Below are positions 46,500 through 59,684 of a stretch of 64,000 bases of DNA, piece after piece. Each line of letters begins with the position of its first letter. Position 1 is the stretch's first letter. The translations under genes and the position numbers were made by a program. Origin of the DNA: Nipponacmea schrenckii (lineage: Eukaryota > Mollusca > Gastropoda > Lottiidae). The notes beneath the pieces are model-generated. The model made no database searches. It was given only the letters and a program-made list of their open reading frames with translations, and had not been told where the DNA came from. Location of the stretch: contig JAUJPP010000011.1 of NCBI GenBank assembly GCA_030562195.1, positions 868,001 to 932,000 on the forward strand, read 5' to 3'.

Positions 46500-48489
46500 A
46501 GCCACACTGGCACAGAGTGGGACTTTGCTAACGTTGCAAAATTGCAACAAACAGGCCGAAACATCTGATTTTCTGGGAGAAACTGGCCAAAGCAACGAGG
46601 TATCGGTGTGCAAAGAATTTTTTGGAAAAATGTTATTTCCTACAGATGTAAAGCGCTGACCGATATAACTGGTAAATTGGAAGTTTACCCGTATGTGCCA
46701 CGCCCATCAAATTTTACTTTTGCGTAAATCTAATCTCATACAAAATATATATTCATGGTACAAATTTGAAGCTTGTACATCTAATAGATCAGAGATATAC
46801 ACAAATACTTTAAAAAAAACAAAATGTATTTTAAATTTTAAAAAGGGCAAAAATTTATTTTTATTTTAAAAACTTTTGTTGTGCATCGCTGGAAAGAGGA
46901 CAAAAGGCGCCTTGGAATGTGAAAAAAATAACCCTCAAAATTAATTAGGCACGCTCTAGAGCAGTCCAACTTTGCAAATTTTGCTCTTTCGAGCAGCTAT
47001 AAAACCGGAAATAGACGTCAGAAGTCAAATGCCAAATTGTCAACTGATACCCAAAGTCAGTGACCAATGACCTTGTAAAGGTAAAGGGTTTACAAAGGTC
47101 AAGGTCACAGAAATAAGCCCCAAACTAAAAAAAACTGATTTTTTTGCAAATGTCGCAAAATTGCAACAAACAGGCAGAAACATTTGATTTTTTGGGATAA
47201 ACGGGCCCAAAAATTAGATATATGTATGCAAGGTACTTTTTGAAAAACGTTATTTACTGCACCCGTAATCCGCTGACCGATATAAATGGTAAATTTGAAG
47301 TTCACCCGGATGTGCCACGCCCATTTCGTTTTTTTGGAGGGGAATCTAATCATATTCAAAATGTATATTCACAGTAAAAATTTGAAGCTTGTACAGCTAA
47401 TAGATCACGAGATATACACACATACATTTAAAGGGAAGCGAAAATACGGCAAAATGTACTTTTCTTTGCAAAAATCAAAAATTCAATTTTCATTTTACAA
47501 ACTTTTGTTATATTTTGTTGGAAAGAGGAAAAAAAACAATCTAAGAATCTGAAAAAATTAACACTCTAAATTAATTAGGTCACGCTCTGGAGCAGCCCAA
47601 AGTTGCGAATTTTGCTGTTTTCGGGCAGCTATAAAACCGGAAGTAGACGTCGGAGGTCAAAGTTCAAAGTATCAATTTATAGCCAAGGTCAATGACCTTT
47701 GACCTACTAAGGGGCATGGTCACCAAAGGTCAAGGTCACGAGAAATAAGCCCCCAAAATTCGAAAAAAAATTTAACCGGATGTTGCAAAAAAGCAAAAGC
47801 AAAAATTTAAAAATCGATTTCAACATTTTGATCGCAATCGACTAAGCTTTCCAGAAATATAAACATCACACAAATCGCTCTTACCGTAGAGGCCCCATTT
47901 TGAGTTTTACAAAAAAGTGACATTTCAAGATGGCGGCCAATGTTTCACTTCCGGTCCGGATTTTTTCTGCTTCTTTTTTTTTTCTTCAATTTAATTAGGA
48001 TTGACATAAATTTTGTTGCGATACATCAATTACAGCACAAGTAGGTCAACCGGAAGTTTAAACCCGTTTTACGTTAAACGGAAATGAAGCAAAAATTTTG
48101 ACTCTGCCAATGTTTTCATATTCGTGACACTTGAAGGCACCCAAATTTTCAGATCAATCGGTCTAAAAAAAGCAAAGTTGCAAAAATGTGCAAAATACGG
48201 CAAAAAAATGTGTGCTATGAATTTTTGAATTTCGAATTTTTTTAATTGCTATTTTGTTGGAAATTGTTTAAAGTATTCAAAAATGCAAACCCGACGAAAA
48301 TCGGTCCAAAAATGCGAGTTCTAGAGCCACTGACCGACTTTTTAGACATGTTGCAATGCAGCACTTCCGGTTTTGCAAAAAAGTTCCAATTTATATTTAA
48401 TAGAAATTTCGCCACAACAGAAGGTGTAGAGAAGATGTGAAATTGCTGCAACTATTGCAGCCTAGGCTGTGTGCCCTGTGTAAATTTCG

Positions 48490-48522
<33 letters not shown>

Positions 48523-48572
48523 CAAACCGAAAACAAACTGGGACTTTGCTGAAAGCAAAGTCCCACAACTAG
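46500..48572 (+). repeat. B-family unit B17 (t2 tail, partly low quality)
   Basis: Closest to B13/B14. Second subrepeat from about 47150. Many single-base losses occur up to about 48300 (for example TTAGGCACGCTC for TTAGGTCACGCTC, and GATCAGAG for GATCACGAG), more than in any unit away from the gap. The end is intact: A-tract 48490-48520, stem-loop 2 at 48539-48565, CTAG 48569-48572. Confidence 0.82.
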
Positions 48573-50279
48573 ATCCCCAGGCTTCGCGAGGTTCTGACGC
48601 AGTGCGTAGCAGTTTTGATATACGCTTTAAAACTACCCCACAAAGTAGCTATAGAACACTAACATTATTTTACAGAGTAGAAGTCGTTTTTTTTACAAAG
48701 CGTAATTGGTTCGCTGAAACTCGTGTCATGTAGATCGCCCAAACGCATAATTCAACAAACAGTTTTTAACAATGAAATTCGCAATTTTCAAATGGTGATA
48801 AAACGGAAAGTATACATCGTACATCAAAATATAATATATAAATGGATAGATCTTTTCGAGAACTATCACATTTGTGCAGCTCACAAGGTCACCAAATTTC
48901 AAGGTTACAATATACGACCATTCGAAGTTTTTATATATTACTATCAGGTAAATATCAAAATCAAAATCAAAATTCAAAAATCGGTTTCCAAATATGATTC
49001 AGAAATCAATATTACATTCTATAGACATCAAAATTACACGAATCGGAGTATCTCCAGAGGCCCCATTTCGATTTAAAGAAAATTACGCACAGTTAGTAGA
49101 GAAGAAATACAAAATTCTCAAATACTAAAAAGCGCATTTTTGGTGGAAATATGTGGTTTTATATATCATTACAAAGAGCAGATAAACTGTAATAAGATTC
49201 AATATGAATTTTTGTTATTTATAAATTAGTTCACGTGACAGAGCTCTTTAAAAATAAAAATCACAAATTTCAATCGGTTATAAAACCGGAAGTAGACATC
49301 GGACAACACAAATGAATATATCATTGAATAGATATCATCAAGGGCAATAAATCTTGTTATGGTCACAAGGTCACCAAAGGTCAAGGTCACGAAATACGGG
49401 CCTTTGAAATTTTGATCATTGCCAAGAAAATTAAAATGGAAATAAAAGAAAATCAAAATAAAAAATCAAAATTCGGCGTCTAAACAAAATTGAGCAATCG
49501 ACTCTAGTTATAAGATATGACAAAATAACGAAAATCGCTTTATCCCCTGAGGCCCCATTTTGAATTTTACAAAAGTTTGACATTTCAATATGGCGGTTGA
49601 TCTTTTGCTTCCGGTCCGGATTTTTTCATCTTCGTTTTTTTGTATGACTATTTGTAGCATGTTGCAAAACGAAGTTTTGAAATATCTTAAGAATTCCGGA
49701 AGTTAGGTTTCTAAAATTTACAAGAGAATAACTTCAAAACCGGAAGTGACGTCAAAAATTTGAAAAATAATTTGAGATCACATTTAAAATGTCTATCTAC
49801 TTATAATTTTTCATATGGATGAGAATAAAATTGTAGAAGTTGAAAAAAATGCAAATATTGAAATTAAAAAAGTCAGCTACAAAAGTAATAAAATTAGCAG
49901 TTTTAAACTGCAGTTATGTAGCTAGCAGTTGAAAGAAGCTAACAAAAGAAGTTATGTCAAAATCAGTTGAAAAATAAAGATAATAAAGAGCAAAAACCAA
50001 AAAAACGCCATTGCCCACAGCTCGTTTCCGGTTGCTCTAAATGAAGTCATTTCACATTTAACAAATACAAGTCTCGCAGTTTGAATAGGCAATAGCAACT
50101 AGTAGTTTGTGGCAAGTTGCCTTCTATGAGAATAATCGAATGTGAAATTCGAAAAAAAAAAAAAAAAGACATTTCGAAAACAAAGCAGTGCGTTCGATGA
50201 ACGCACTGCAAAAAAAAAAAAAGAATTGACAAACCGAAAACAAACTGGGACTTTGCTGAAAGCAAAGTCCCACAACTAG
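48573..50279 (+). repeat. A-family unit A8
   Basis: Complete A unit of the A5/A9 subgroup at its 5' end (CACCAAATTTCAAGG). Its 3' part has its own differences (TGAAGTCA in place of TGACGTCA; ACTAGTAGTTTGTGG). A-tract 50152-50167, stem-loop 1 at 50185-50209, stem-loop 2 at 50246-50272 with loop TGAAA, CTAG 50276-50279. Confidence 0.87.
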
Positions 50280-52341
50280 AGCCACACGTGGCACAGAGTG
50301 GGACTTTGCTAACGTTGCAAAATTGCAACAAACAGCCCGAAACATTTGATTTTCTGGGAGAAACTGGCCAAAGCAACGAGGTATCTGTGTGCAAAGTACC
50401 TTTTTGGAAAACGTTATTTCCTACAGACGTAGAGCGCTGACCGATATAAATGAAAAATTGTAAGTTTACCCGGATGTGCCACACCCATCTCATTTATTTT
50501 GGCGTAAATCTAATCACATTTGAAATGTATATTAACGGTTCAAATTTGAAGCTTGAACATCTAATAGATCACGAGATATGCACAAATACATTTCAAAAAA
50601 GCAAAACGTACTTTAATTTTAAAAGTGCAAAAATTAGATTTTCATTTTAAAAACTTTTGTTATACATTGCTGGAAAGTGGACAAAAAGCGCCTTAAGAAT
50701 CTAAAAAAAATAACCCTCTAAATTATTAGGTCACGCTCTAGAGCAGTCCAAAGTTGTGAATTTTGCTGTTTTCGGGCAGCTAGAAAACCGGAAGAGGACG
50801 TCGGAGGTCAAATGTTAAAGTAATAAACAAGGTTAATGACATTTTACGTACTAAAGGTCAAAGTCACCAAAGGTCAAGGTCACGAGAAATAAGCTTCCAA
50901 AATTAGAAAAAAATCAACCGGTTTGCTATTGTCGAGAAATTGCAACAAACAGGCCGAATCATCTGATTTTCTGGGATGAACTGGCCAAAGCAATGAGATA
51001 TCTGTGTGCAAAGTACTTTTTTAAAAAAACGCTTTTTCCTACAGACGTAATTCGCCGACCTATGAAAGGGGTAAATTCGAAATTTACCCGGATATGCCAC
51101 GCCCATCTCATTTTTTTTAGCGTGAATCCAATCACATTCAAAATGTTTATTCACGGTACAAATTTGAAGTTTGTACATCCAATAGATCACGCAATAACAC
51201 ATATACATTTCAAAAAAACGTAAACACGACAAAATGTACTTGTTATATTCAAAAATAAAAAACTTCAATTTTCATTTTACAAACTTTTGTTATATATCAT
51301 TGGAAAGAGGACAAAAAACAACTTAAGAATCTGAAAAAATTAACACTCTAAATTAATTAGGTCACGCTCTAGAGCAGCCCAAATTTGCGAATTTTGCTGT
51401 TTTCGGGCAGCTATAAAACCGGAAGTAGACGTCGGAGGTCAAAGGTCAAAGTATCAACTGATAGCCAAGGTCAATGACCTTTGACCTACTAAAGGTCACG
51501 GTCACCAAAGGTCAAGGTCACGAGAAATAAGCTTTTAAAAATTGAAAAAATTCAACCGGAAGTTGCAAAAAAGCAAAATCGAAATTCAAAAATCGGCTTC
51601 CCAGTTTTGGCTACAATTTTTGTGTTCTTTCATTTGACACCAAAATCATCAAGATCGGACCAGCCATAATGTCTGAATAAAAATCGGCCACTTTCAGGAA
51701 AATCAAAATGGCGGCGAAAGTTGCGCATGCGGCCTTGATTTTATTTTCTTCGTTTTTTTGTATGGCTAATGGCTACCCAATGATACAAGTTTGAATGTCA
51801 TACATTAATAAAACCGGAAGTTATTCAACAACTCCATTTTTCGCAAAAACCGGAAGTGACGCAAAACTTTTGACCTACTTTTTGAAAATAGTTTCATGGG
51901 CTTCTTATGCTCAATTTTTTTCAGATCGATCACACTAAAAACAAAAAAGTTGCAAAAAATTGCAAAATACGGCAAAAAATTGTGTGCTACGAATCTTTGA
52001 AAATTGAAATTTTTGAACTGTTATCTGATCAGAAGTTACTTGCAGATTACAAAAATGAAAACCCGAAGAAAATCGATCAAAAATTGCGACAGCTAGAGCC
52101 AATTTGCTATTTTTTAGGTTTGTTGCAACGCAGCACTTCCGGTTTTGCAAAAATGTTCCAATTTATATTCATTAGAAACGTCGCCACCACAGAAGGTCTA
52201 GAGAAGTTGCGAAAAAATTGCTACTATTGTAGCCTAGGCTGTGTGAGGTGTGTAAATTTCGAAAAAAAAAAAAAAAAAAAAAAAGAATTGACAAACCGAA
52301 AACAAACTGGGACTTTGCCGAAGGCAAAGTCCCACAACTAG
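50280..52341 (+). repeat. B-family unit B18 (t1 tail)
   Basis: Complete unit with two subrepeats (second from about 50935) and a full half-site cluster from about 51436. The t1 tail carries CAAAATGGCGGCG near 51706. A-tract 52262-52284. Stem-loop 2 (52308-52334) has loop CGAAG, whose outer C and G extend the stem by one pair; CTAG 52338-52341. Confidence 0.86.
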
Positions 52342-54052
52342 ATCCCCAGGCTTCGCGAGGTTCTGACGCAGTGCGTAGCAGTTTTGTTATACGCTTTAAA
52401 ACTACCCCACAAAGTATCTATAGAACACTAACGTTATTTTACAGAGTATAAGTCGTTTTTTTTAAAGCATAATTGGTTCGCTGAAACTCGTGTCATGTAG
52501 ATCGCCCAAACGCATAATTCAACAAACAGTTTTTAACAATGAAATTCGCAATTTTCAAAAGGTGATAAAACGGAAAGTATACATCGTACATCAAAATATA
52601 ATATATCAATGGATAGATCTTTTCGAGAGCTATCACATTTGTGCTGCTTACAAGGTCACCAAATTTCAAGGTAACAATATACGACCATTCGAAGTTTTTA
52701 TATATTACTATCAGGTAAATATCAAAATCAAAATCAAAATTCAAAAATCGGTTTCCAAATATGATTCAGAAATCGATATTACATTCTATAGACATCAAAA
52801 TTACGCGAATCGTAGTATCTCCAGAGGCCCCATTTCGATTTAAAGAAAATTACGCACAGTTAGTAGAGAAGAAATACAAAATTCTCAAATACTAAAAAGC
52901 GCATTTTTGATGGAAATATGTGGTTTTATATATCATTACAAAGAGCAGATAAACTGTAATAAGATTCAATATGAATTTTTGTTATTTATAAATTAGTTCA
53001 CGTGACAGAGCTCTTTAAAAATAAAAATCACAAATTTCAATCGGTTATAAAACCGGAAGTAGACATCGGACAACACATATGAATATATCATTGAATAGAT
53101 ATCATCAAGGGCAATAACTCATGTTCAGGTCACAAGGTCACCAAAGGTCAAGGTCACGAAATACGGGCCTTTGAAATTTTGGTCATTACCAAAAATTAAA
53201 ATGGAAATAAAAGAACATCAAAATCAAAATTAAAAAATCGGCTCCCAAATAAAGTTGCGCAATCGACTCTAGTCACAAGATATGAAAAAATAATGAAAAT
53301 CGCTTTATCACCTGAGGCCCCATTTTTAATTTTACAAAAGTTTAACATTTCAATATGGCGGCTTATCGTTTGCTTCCGGTCTGGATATTTTCATCTTCGT
53401 TTTTTTGTATGACTATTTGTAGCATGTTGCAAAACGAATTTTTGAAATATCTTAAGAATTTCGGAAGTTAGGTTTTTAAAATTTACAAGAGAATAACTTC
53501 AAAACCGGAAGTGATGTCGAAAATTTGAAAAATTATTTAAGATCGCATTAACAATGTTTATCTACCTGTAAGTTTTCAGGTGGATGAGAATAAAACTGTA
53601 GAAGTTGAAAAAAAAGCAAAAATTAAAAATAAAAAAGTCAGCTACAAAAGTAATGAAATTAGCAGTTTAAAAGTACAGTTAAGTAGCTAGCAGTTTAAAG
53701 TAGCTAACAAAAGAAGTTCTGTCAAAATCAGTTGAAAAATAGAGGAAATAAACAGCAAAAACCCAAAATAGCGCTATTGCCCACAGCTCGTTTCCGGTTG
53801 ACCTCAATGGCGTCATTTTGCATTTAACAAATACAAGTCACGCAGTTTGAATAGCAGACAGCAACAGGTAGTTTGTGGCATGTCGCCTTCTTAGAGAATA
53901 ATCGAATGTGAAATTCGAAAAAAAAAAAAAAAAAAACATTTCGAAAACAAAGCAGTGCGTTCGAAGAACGCACTGCAAAAAAAAAAAAAAAAAAAAGAAT
54001 TGACAAACCGAAAACAAACTGGGACTTTGCGGTAGCAAAGTCCCACAACTAG
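52342..54052 (+). repeat. A-family unit A9
   Basis: Complete A unit, near-identical to A5 over the length the two share, so it shows the 3' part A5 has lost. TGGCGTCA replaces the CRE-like palindrome. A-tract 53918-53936, stem-loop 1 at 53952-53976 with loop GAA, stem-loop 2 at 54020-54045, CTAG 54049-54052. It is followed directly by another A unit, a clean A-to-A junction. Confidence 0.88.
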
Positions 54053-56821
54053 ATCCCCAGGCTTCGCGAGGTTCTGACGCAGTGCGTAGCAGTTTTGATA
54101 TACGCTTAAAACTACCCCACAAAGTATCTGTAGAACACTAACATTATTTTACAGAGTATAAGTCGTTTTATTTTAAAGCATAATTGGTTCGCTGAAACTA
54201 GTGTCATGTAGATCGCCCAAACGCATAATTCAACAAACAGTTTTTAACGATGAAATTTGCAATTTTCAAATGGTGATAAAACGGAAAGTATACATCGTAC
54301 ATCAAAATATAATATATCAATGGATAGATCTTTATATTGTGCAGCTTACAAGGACACCAAAGGTCAAGGTTACAATATGCAACCATTCGAAGTGTTTATA
54401 TATTACTTTCGGTAAAAATATCAAAATCAAAATCAAAATTCAAAAATCAGTTTCCAAATATAATTCAGCAATCGATATAACATTCTATAGACATTAAAAT
54501 TACACGAATCGTAGCATCTCCAGAGGCCCAATTTCGATTTAAAGAAAATTACGCACAGTTAGTAGAGAAGAAAATATAAAATTTCCAAATATTAAAAAGC
54601 GCATTTTTGGTGGAAATATTTGGTTTAATATATCATTACAAAGAGCAGATAAACCCTAATAAGATTCAATTTAAATATTTGTTATTTATAAATTAGTTCA
54701 CGTGACAGAGCTCGTTAAAAATAAAAATTGCAAATTTCAATCGGCTATAAAACCGGAAGTAATCATCGGACAACACAAATGAACATATCAGTGGATAGAT
54801 ATCACCAAGGAGAATAAATCGTGTTCAGGTCACACGGTCACTGAAGGTCAAGGTCAAGAAATATGGGCCTTTAAAGTTTTTGACATTACCAAAAATATTA
54901 AAATAAAAATAAAAGAAAATCCAAATCCAAATTCAAAAATCGGCTCCCAAATAAAGTTGCGCAATCGACTCTAGTCATTAGATACGAAAAAATAACGAAA
55001 ATCGCTTTATCCCCTGAACTTGAATTTTAAAATTTACAAAAGTTTGACATTTCAATATGGCGGCTTATCATTTGCTTCCGGTCCGGATTTTTTCATCTTC
55101 GTTTTTTTTGTATGACTTTTTCTAGCTTAATGCAAAAAGAATTTTTGAAATATCTTAAGAATTCAGGAAATAAAATTTTAATTTTTAAAAGCGAATAACT
55201 TTGAAACCGGAAGTGATGTCGAAAATTTGAAAAAAAATTTTTGATCGCATTTACAATGTCTATCTACCTGTAAGTTTTCGGGTGGATGGGAATAAAATTG
55301 TAGAAGTTGAAAAAAATGCAAAAATTGAAATGAAAAAAGTCAGCTACAAAAGTAATGAAATTAGCAGTTTTAAACTGCAGTTAAGTAGCTAGCAGTTTTA
55401 AGAAGCTAACAAAAGAAGTTTCGTAAAAATCAGTCGAAAAATAGAGGTAATAAAGTGCAAAAACCATAATGGCGCTATTGCCCACGGCTCGTTTCCGGTT
55501 GAACTAAATGACATCATTTTACATTTAAAAGTTACAAGTCTCACAGTTTGAGGGGGTTGACAACCCTAAACCTATGTACAAAAAATAGACGATTTCAACC
55601 ACTTCTTTTCCACCTATCTGAAATATTTAAATATCAATGGAAAGAGGGGACTTTCAGCTATCCAAAAATATAAAATTTATTTCTTTATGACATTTCAACT
55701 TTAAGAAATCGGGTATGAAAGATGAACGAAAAAAACGTCAATTATTCCCTTAAAATTAGCATATCTACTAGGCTATTTAATATAGAAGGTTGAAATTTTG
55801 CACAACGCAAGTCTACATGTATCTCTACAAAATTACGTTGGCTTTTTGGAAAATTTTGTTTTGTTTTGAAGATATTGATAGAAATCAAAATTTTGCGAGT
55901 ACATTTACGAAAAATTGAATTTTTAAAAAACTATTCATTTTATAAAAAAAAGCCAACGTAAAGTTATAGAGGACATCGTAAGCTTTAGTTGAAGCCAAAG
56001 TTTGTAAAAATCGGATAAATCGTAAGCGAGATATGCTTTTGGAAAAATGGCATTTTTTTCAACATTTTGCAAACACATGTAAACCTTACGAAATAAACGA
56101 TCATGTTGTTAAAAGATTGTCTTTCATGCTGTAGAAATCTTTAAGCACCTTTTAGGCATCGATATGCACCGATATCCACATAATTGGAGTGCTAAAACAA
56201 TGGATTAGCACATGTCAAAACCCTTCCACCCACCAATCATAAAATTTTATTTGTTTACATGTGACGTAATGATTTATGGGACATCACGTGACTTCTGGAT
56301 TCCCCCGATACACAAACTCTTACTTCGCGGGCCGATATTAACAATAACTGACCAGCAAACGTAGAGAATGTTTATTTAGCCGATGACGTTGTAATCACAA
56401 ATGTCAACTGACAACGTAATTTGTACGTCTACATAGAGGAATACCCCGTTTTGTTCTATAAATAGATTATCTTCACGGACGGATATCAGACGAACTACTG
56501 AAGCGATTGAGCTAAAATTTTTACTAGATGAGTTTCTTTTAATGCCAAATAGAATGGATATAAAATTAATACGTTTCTTGATTGAAATACACTTCGAACG
56601 ATAAGGTTGTCAACCCCCTTAAATAGCAAACAGTTACAGGTAGTTTGTGGCATGTTGCCTTCTTAGAAAACAATCGAGGGTAAAATTCGAAAAAAAAAAA
56701 AAAAAAATAGTCATTTCGAAAACAAAGCAGTGCGTTCGATGAACGCACTGCAAAAAAAAAAAAAAGAATTGACAAACCGAAAACAAACTGGGACTTTGCG
56801 GTAGCAAAGTCCCACAACTAG
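54053..56821 (+). repeat. A-family unit A10, interrupted by a transposon
   Basis: An A unit split by the 1067-bp element at 55552-56618; without it the unit would be about 1.7 kb. There is a short deletion near 54330-54340, where the TTTTCGAGAGCTATCACATTT stretch is lost. The site is TTTACATTTAAAAGTTAC then CTCACAGTTTGA before the element, and TTAAATAGCAAACAG after it. A-tract 56690-56707, stem-loop 1 at 56727-56751, stem-loop 2 at 56789-56814, CTAG 56818-56821. Confidence 0.87.
55552..56618. mobile_element. Non-autonomous inverted-repeat DNA transposon, copy 1
   Basis: The 1067-bp element starts GGGGGTTGACAACC and ends with the exact reverse complement, GGTTGTCAACCCCC. The uninterrupted homologous site at about 60085-60105 reads CACAGTTTGAATAGC. 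The left flank is TTGA and the right flank TTAA, consistent with a 4-bp TTAA-type duplication with one mismatch (a 2-bp TA/TG reading is also possible). An internal inverted repeat pairs TTACGTTGGCTTTTT (about 55833-55847) with AAAAAGCCAACGTAA (about 55946-55962). There is no transposase ORF. TTAA duplication suggests piggyBac, but the G-rich end is atypical, so the superfamily is uncertain. Confidence 0.85.
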
Positions 56822-59242
56822 AGCCACAGGCTTCGCGAGGTTCTGACGCAGTGCGTAGCAGTTTTGATATACGCTTAAAACTACCCCACAAAGTATCTAT
56901 AAAACACTAACGTTATTTTACAGAGTATAAGTCGTTTTATTTTAAAGCATAATTGGTTCGCTGAAACTAGTGTCATGTAGATCGCCCAAACGCATAATTC
57001 AACAAACAGTTTTTAACGATGAAATTTGCAATTTTCAAATGGTGATAAAACGGAAAGTATACATCGTACATCAAAATATAATATATCAATGGATAGATCT
57101 TTTCGAGAGCTATCACATTTGTGCAGCTTACAAGGACACCAAAGGTCAAGGTTACAATATACAACCATTCGAAGTGTTTATATATTACTTTCGGTAAAAA
57201 TATCAAAATCAAAATCAAAATTCAAAAATCAGTTTCCAAATATAATTCAGCAATCGATATAACATTCTATAGACATTAAAATTACACGAATCGTAGCATC
57301 TCCAGAGGCCCAATTTCGATTTAAAGAAAATTACGCACAGTTAGTAGAGAAGAAAATATAAAATTTCCAAATATTAAAAAGCGCATTTTTGGTGGAAATA
57401 TTTGGTTTAATATATCATTACAAAGAGCAGATAAACCCTAATAAGATTCAATTTAAATATTTGTTATTTATAAATTAGTTCACGTGACAGAGCTCGTTAA
57501 ACATAAAAATTGCAAATTTCAATCGGCTATAAAACCGGAAGTAATCATCGGACAACACAAATGAACATATCAGTGGATAGATATCACCAAGGAGAATAAA
57601 TCGTGTTCAGGTCACACGGTCACCGAAGGTCAAGGTCAAGAAATATGGGCCTTTAAAGTTTTTGACATTACCAAAAATATTAAAATAAAAATAAAAGAAA
57701 ATCCAAATCCAAATTCAAAAATCGGCTCCCAAATAAAGTTGCGCAATCGACTCTAGTCATTAGATACGAAAAAATAAAGAAAATCGCTTTATCCCCTGAA
57801 CTTGAATTTTAAAATTTACAAAAGTTTGACATTTCAATATGGCGGCTTATCATTTGCTTCCGGTCCGGATTTTTTCATCTTCGTTTTTTTGTATGACTTT
57901 TTTTAGCTTAAGGGGGTTGACAACCCTAAACCTATGTACAAAAAATAGACGATTTCAACCACTTCTTTTCCACCTATCTGAAATATTTAAATATCAATGG
58001 AAAGAGGGGACTTTCAGCTATCCAAAAATATAAAATTTATTTCTTTATGACATTTCAACTTTAAGAAATCGGGTATGAAAGATGAACGAAAAAAACGTCA
58101 ATTATTCCCTTAAAATTAGCATATCTACTAGGCTATTTAATATAGAAGGTTGAAATTTTGCACAACGCAAGTCTACATGTATCTCTACAAAATTACGTTG
58201 GCTTTTTGGAAAATTTTGTTTTGTTTTGAAGATATTGATAGAAATCAAAATTTTGCGAGTACATTTACGAAAAATTGAATTTTTAAAAAACTATTCATTT
58301 TATAAAAAAAAGCCAACGTAAAGTTATAGAGGACATCGTAAGCTTTAGTTGAAGCCAAAGTTTGTAAAAATCGGATAAATCGTAAGCGAGATATGCTTTT
58401 GGAAAAATGGCATTTTTTTTCAACATTTTGCAAACACATGTAAACCTTACGAAATAAACGATCATTTGTTAAAAGATTGTCTTTCATGCTGTAGAAATCT
58501 TTAAGCACCTTTTAGGCATCGATATGCACCGATATCCACATAATTGGAGTGCTAAAACAATGGATTAGCACATGTCAAAACCCTTCCACCCACCAATCAT
58601 AAAATTTTATTTGTTTACATGTGACGTAATGATTTATGGGACATCACGTGACTTCTGGATTCCCCCGATACACAAACTCTTACTTCGCGGGCCGATATTA
58701 ACAATAACTGACCAGCAAACGTAGAGAATGTTTATTTAGCCGATGACGTTGTAATCACAAATGTCAACTGACAACGTAATTTGTACGTCTACATAGAGGA
58801 ATACCCCGTTTTGTTCTATAAATAGATTATCTTCACGGACGGATATCAGACGAACTACTGAAGCGATTGAGCTAAAATTTTTACTAGATGAGTTTCTTTT
58901 AATGCCAAATAGAATGGATATAAAATTAATACGTTTCTTGATTGAAATACACTTCGAACGATAAGGTTGTCAACCCCCTTAATGCAAAAAGAATTTTTGA
59001 AATATCTTAAGAATTCAGGAAATAAAATTTTAATTTTTAAAAGCGAATAACTTTGAAACCGGAAGTGATGTCGAAAATTTGAAAAATAATTTTTGATCGC
59101 ATTTACAATGTCTATCTACCTGTAAGTTTTCGGGTGGATGGGAATAAAATTGTAGAAGTTGAAAAAAATGCAAAAATTGAAATGAAAAAAGTCAGCTACA
59201 AAAGTAATGAAATTAGCAGTTTTAAACTGCAGTTAAGTAGCT
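56822..59242 (+). repeat. A-family unit A11, interrupted by a transposon and truncated
   Basis: The 5' end is hybrid: GAGCCACAGGCTTCG, where other A units have GATCCCCAGGCTTCG; two substitutions turn the start into the B-type GAGCCAC. It then runs nearly identical to A10 to TTTTTTAGC, where the second transposon copy sits (57912-58978). It resumes at AATGCAAAAAGAATTTTTG and ends at GTAAGTAGCT-like sequence (59242), fused to B sequence. Confidence 0.85.
57912..58978. mobile_element. Non-autonomous inverted-repeat DNA transposon, copy 2
   Basis: Same 1067-bp length and 14-bp terminal inverted repeats as copy 1, with only small differences seen (an extra T in a T-run, a missing G in CATGTTGTT). 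The flanks are TTAA on both sides and the empty site in A10 (near 55130) reads TAGCTTAATGC, giving a perfect TTAA (or TA) duplication. It sits about 0.6 kb further 5' within its A unit than copy 1, so the two are separate insertions. No coding capacity; an 87-codon ORF on the minus strand lies in AT-rich sequence with no known motif. Confidence 0.88.
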
Positions 59243-59684
59243 GGGAGAATCTGGCCAAATCAACGAGGTATCTGTGTGCGAAGTACTTTTTTGAAAAACG
59301 TTTTTTCCTACAGATGTAAAGCGCTGACCGATATAAGTGAAGAATTGGAAGTTTACCCGGATGTGCCACGCCCATCTCATTTATTTTGGCGTAAATCTAA
59401 TCACATTTGAAATGTATATTCGCGGTACAAATTTGAAGCTTGAACATCTAATAGATCACGAGATATGCACAAATACATTTCAAAAAAGCAAAATGTACTT
59501 TCATTTTAAAAGTGCAAAAAATGAATTTTCATTTTAAAAACTTTTGTTATTCATTGCTGGAAAGTGGACAAAAAGTGTCTTAAGAATCCGAAAAAAATAA
59601 CCCTCTAAATTAATTAGGTCACGCTCTAGAGCAGTCCAAATTTGTGAATTTTGCTGTTTTCGGGCAGCTATTAAACCGGAAGTT
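59243..59684 (+). repeat. B-family fragment B19
   Basis: Internal piece of a B subrepeat only (from GGGAGAATCTGG to TTAAACCGGAAGTT), identical as far as I can see to 60303-60744. It has neither unit end. The left join to A sequence is at AGCT/GGGAG and the right join to A sequence at AAGTT/TTTTGA. Confidence 0.85.

Noticed and set aside
55552..56618. Firm assignment of the 1067-bp element to piggyBac
   Set aside because: TTAA flanks fit, but TA-only duplication fits equally, the end begins with GGGGG rather than the usual CCC, and no transposase is present; left as unassigned.
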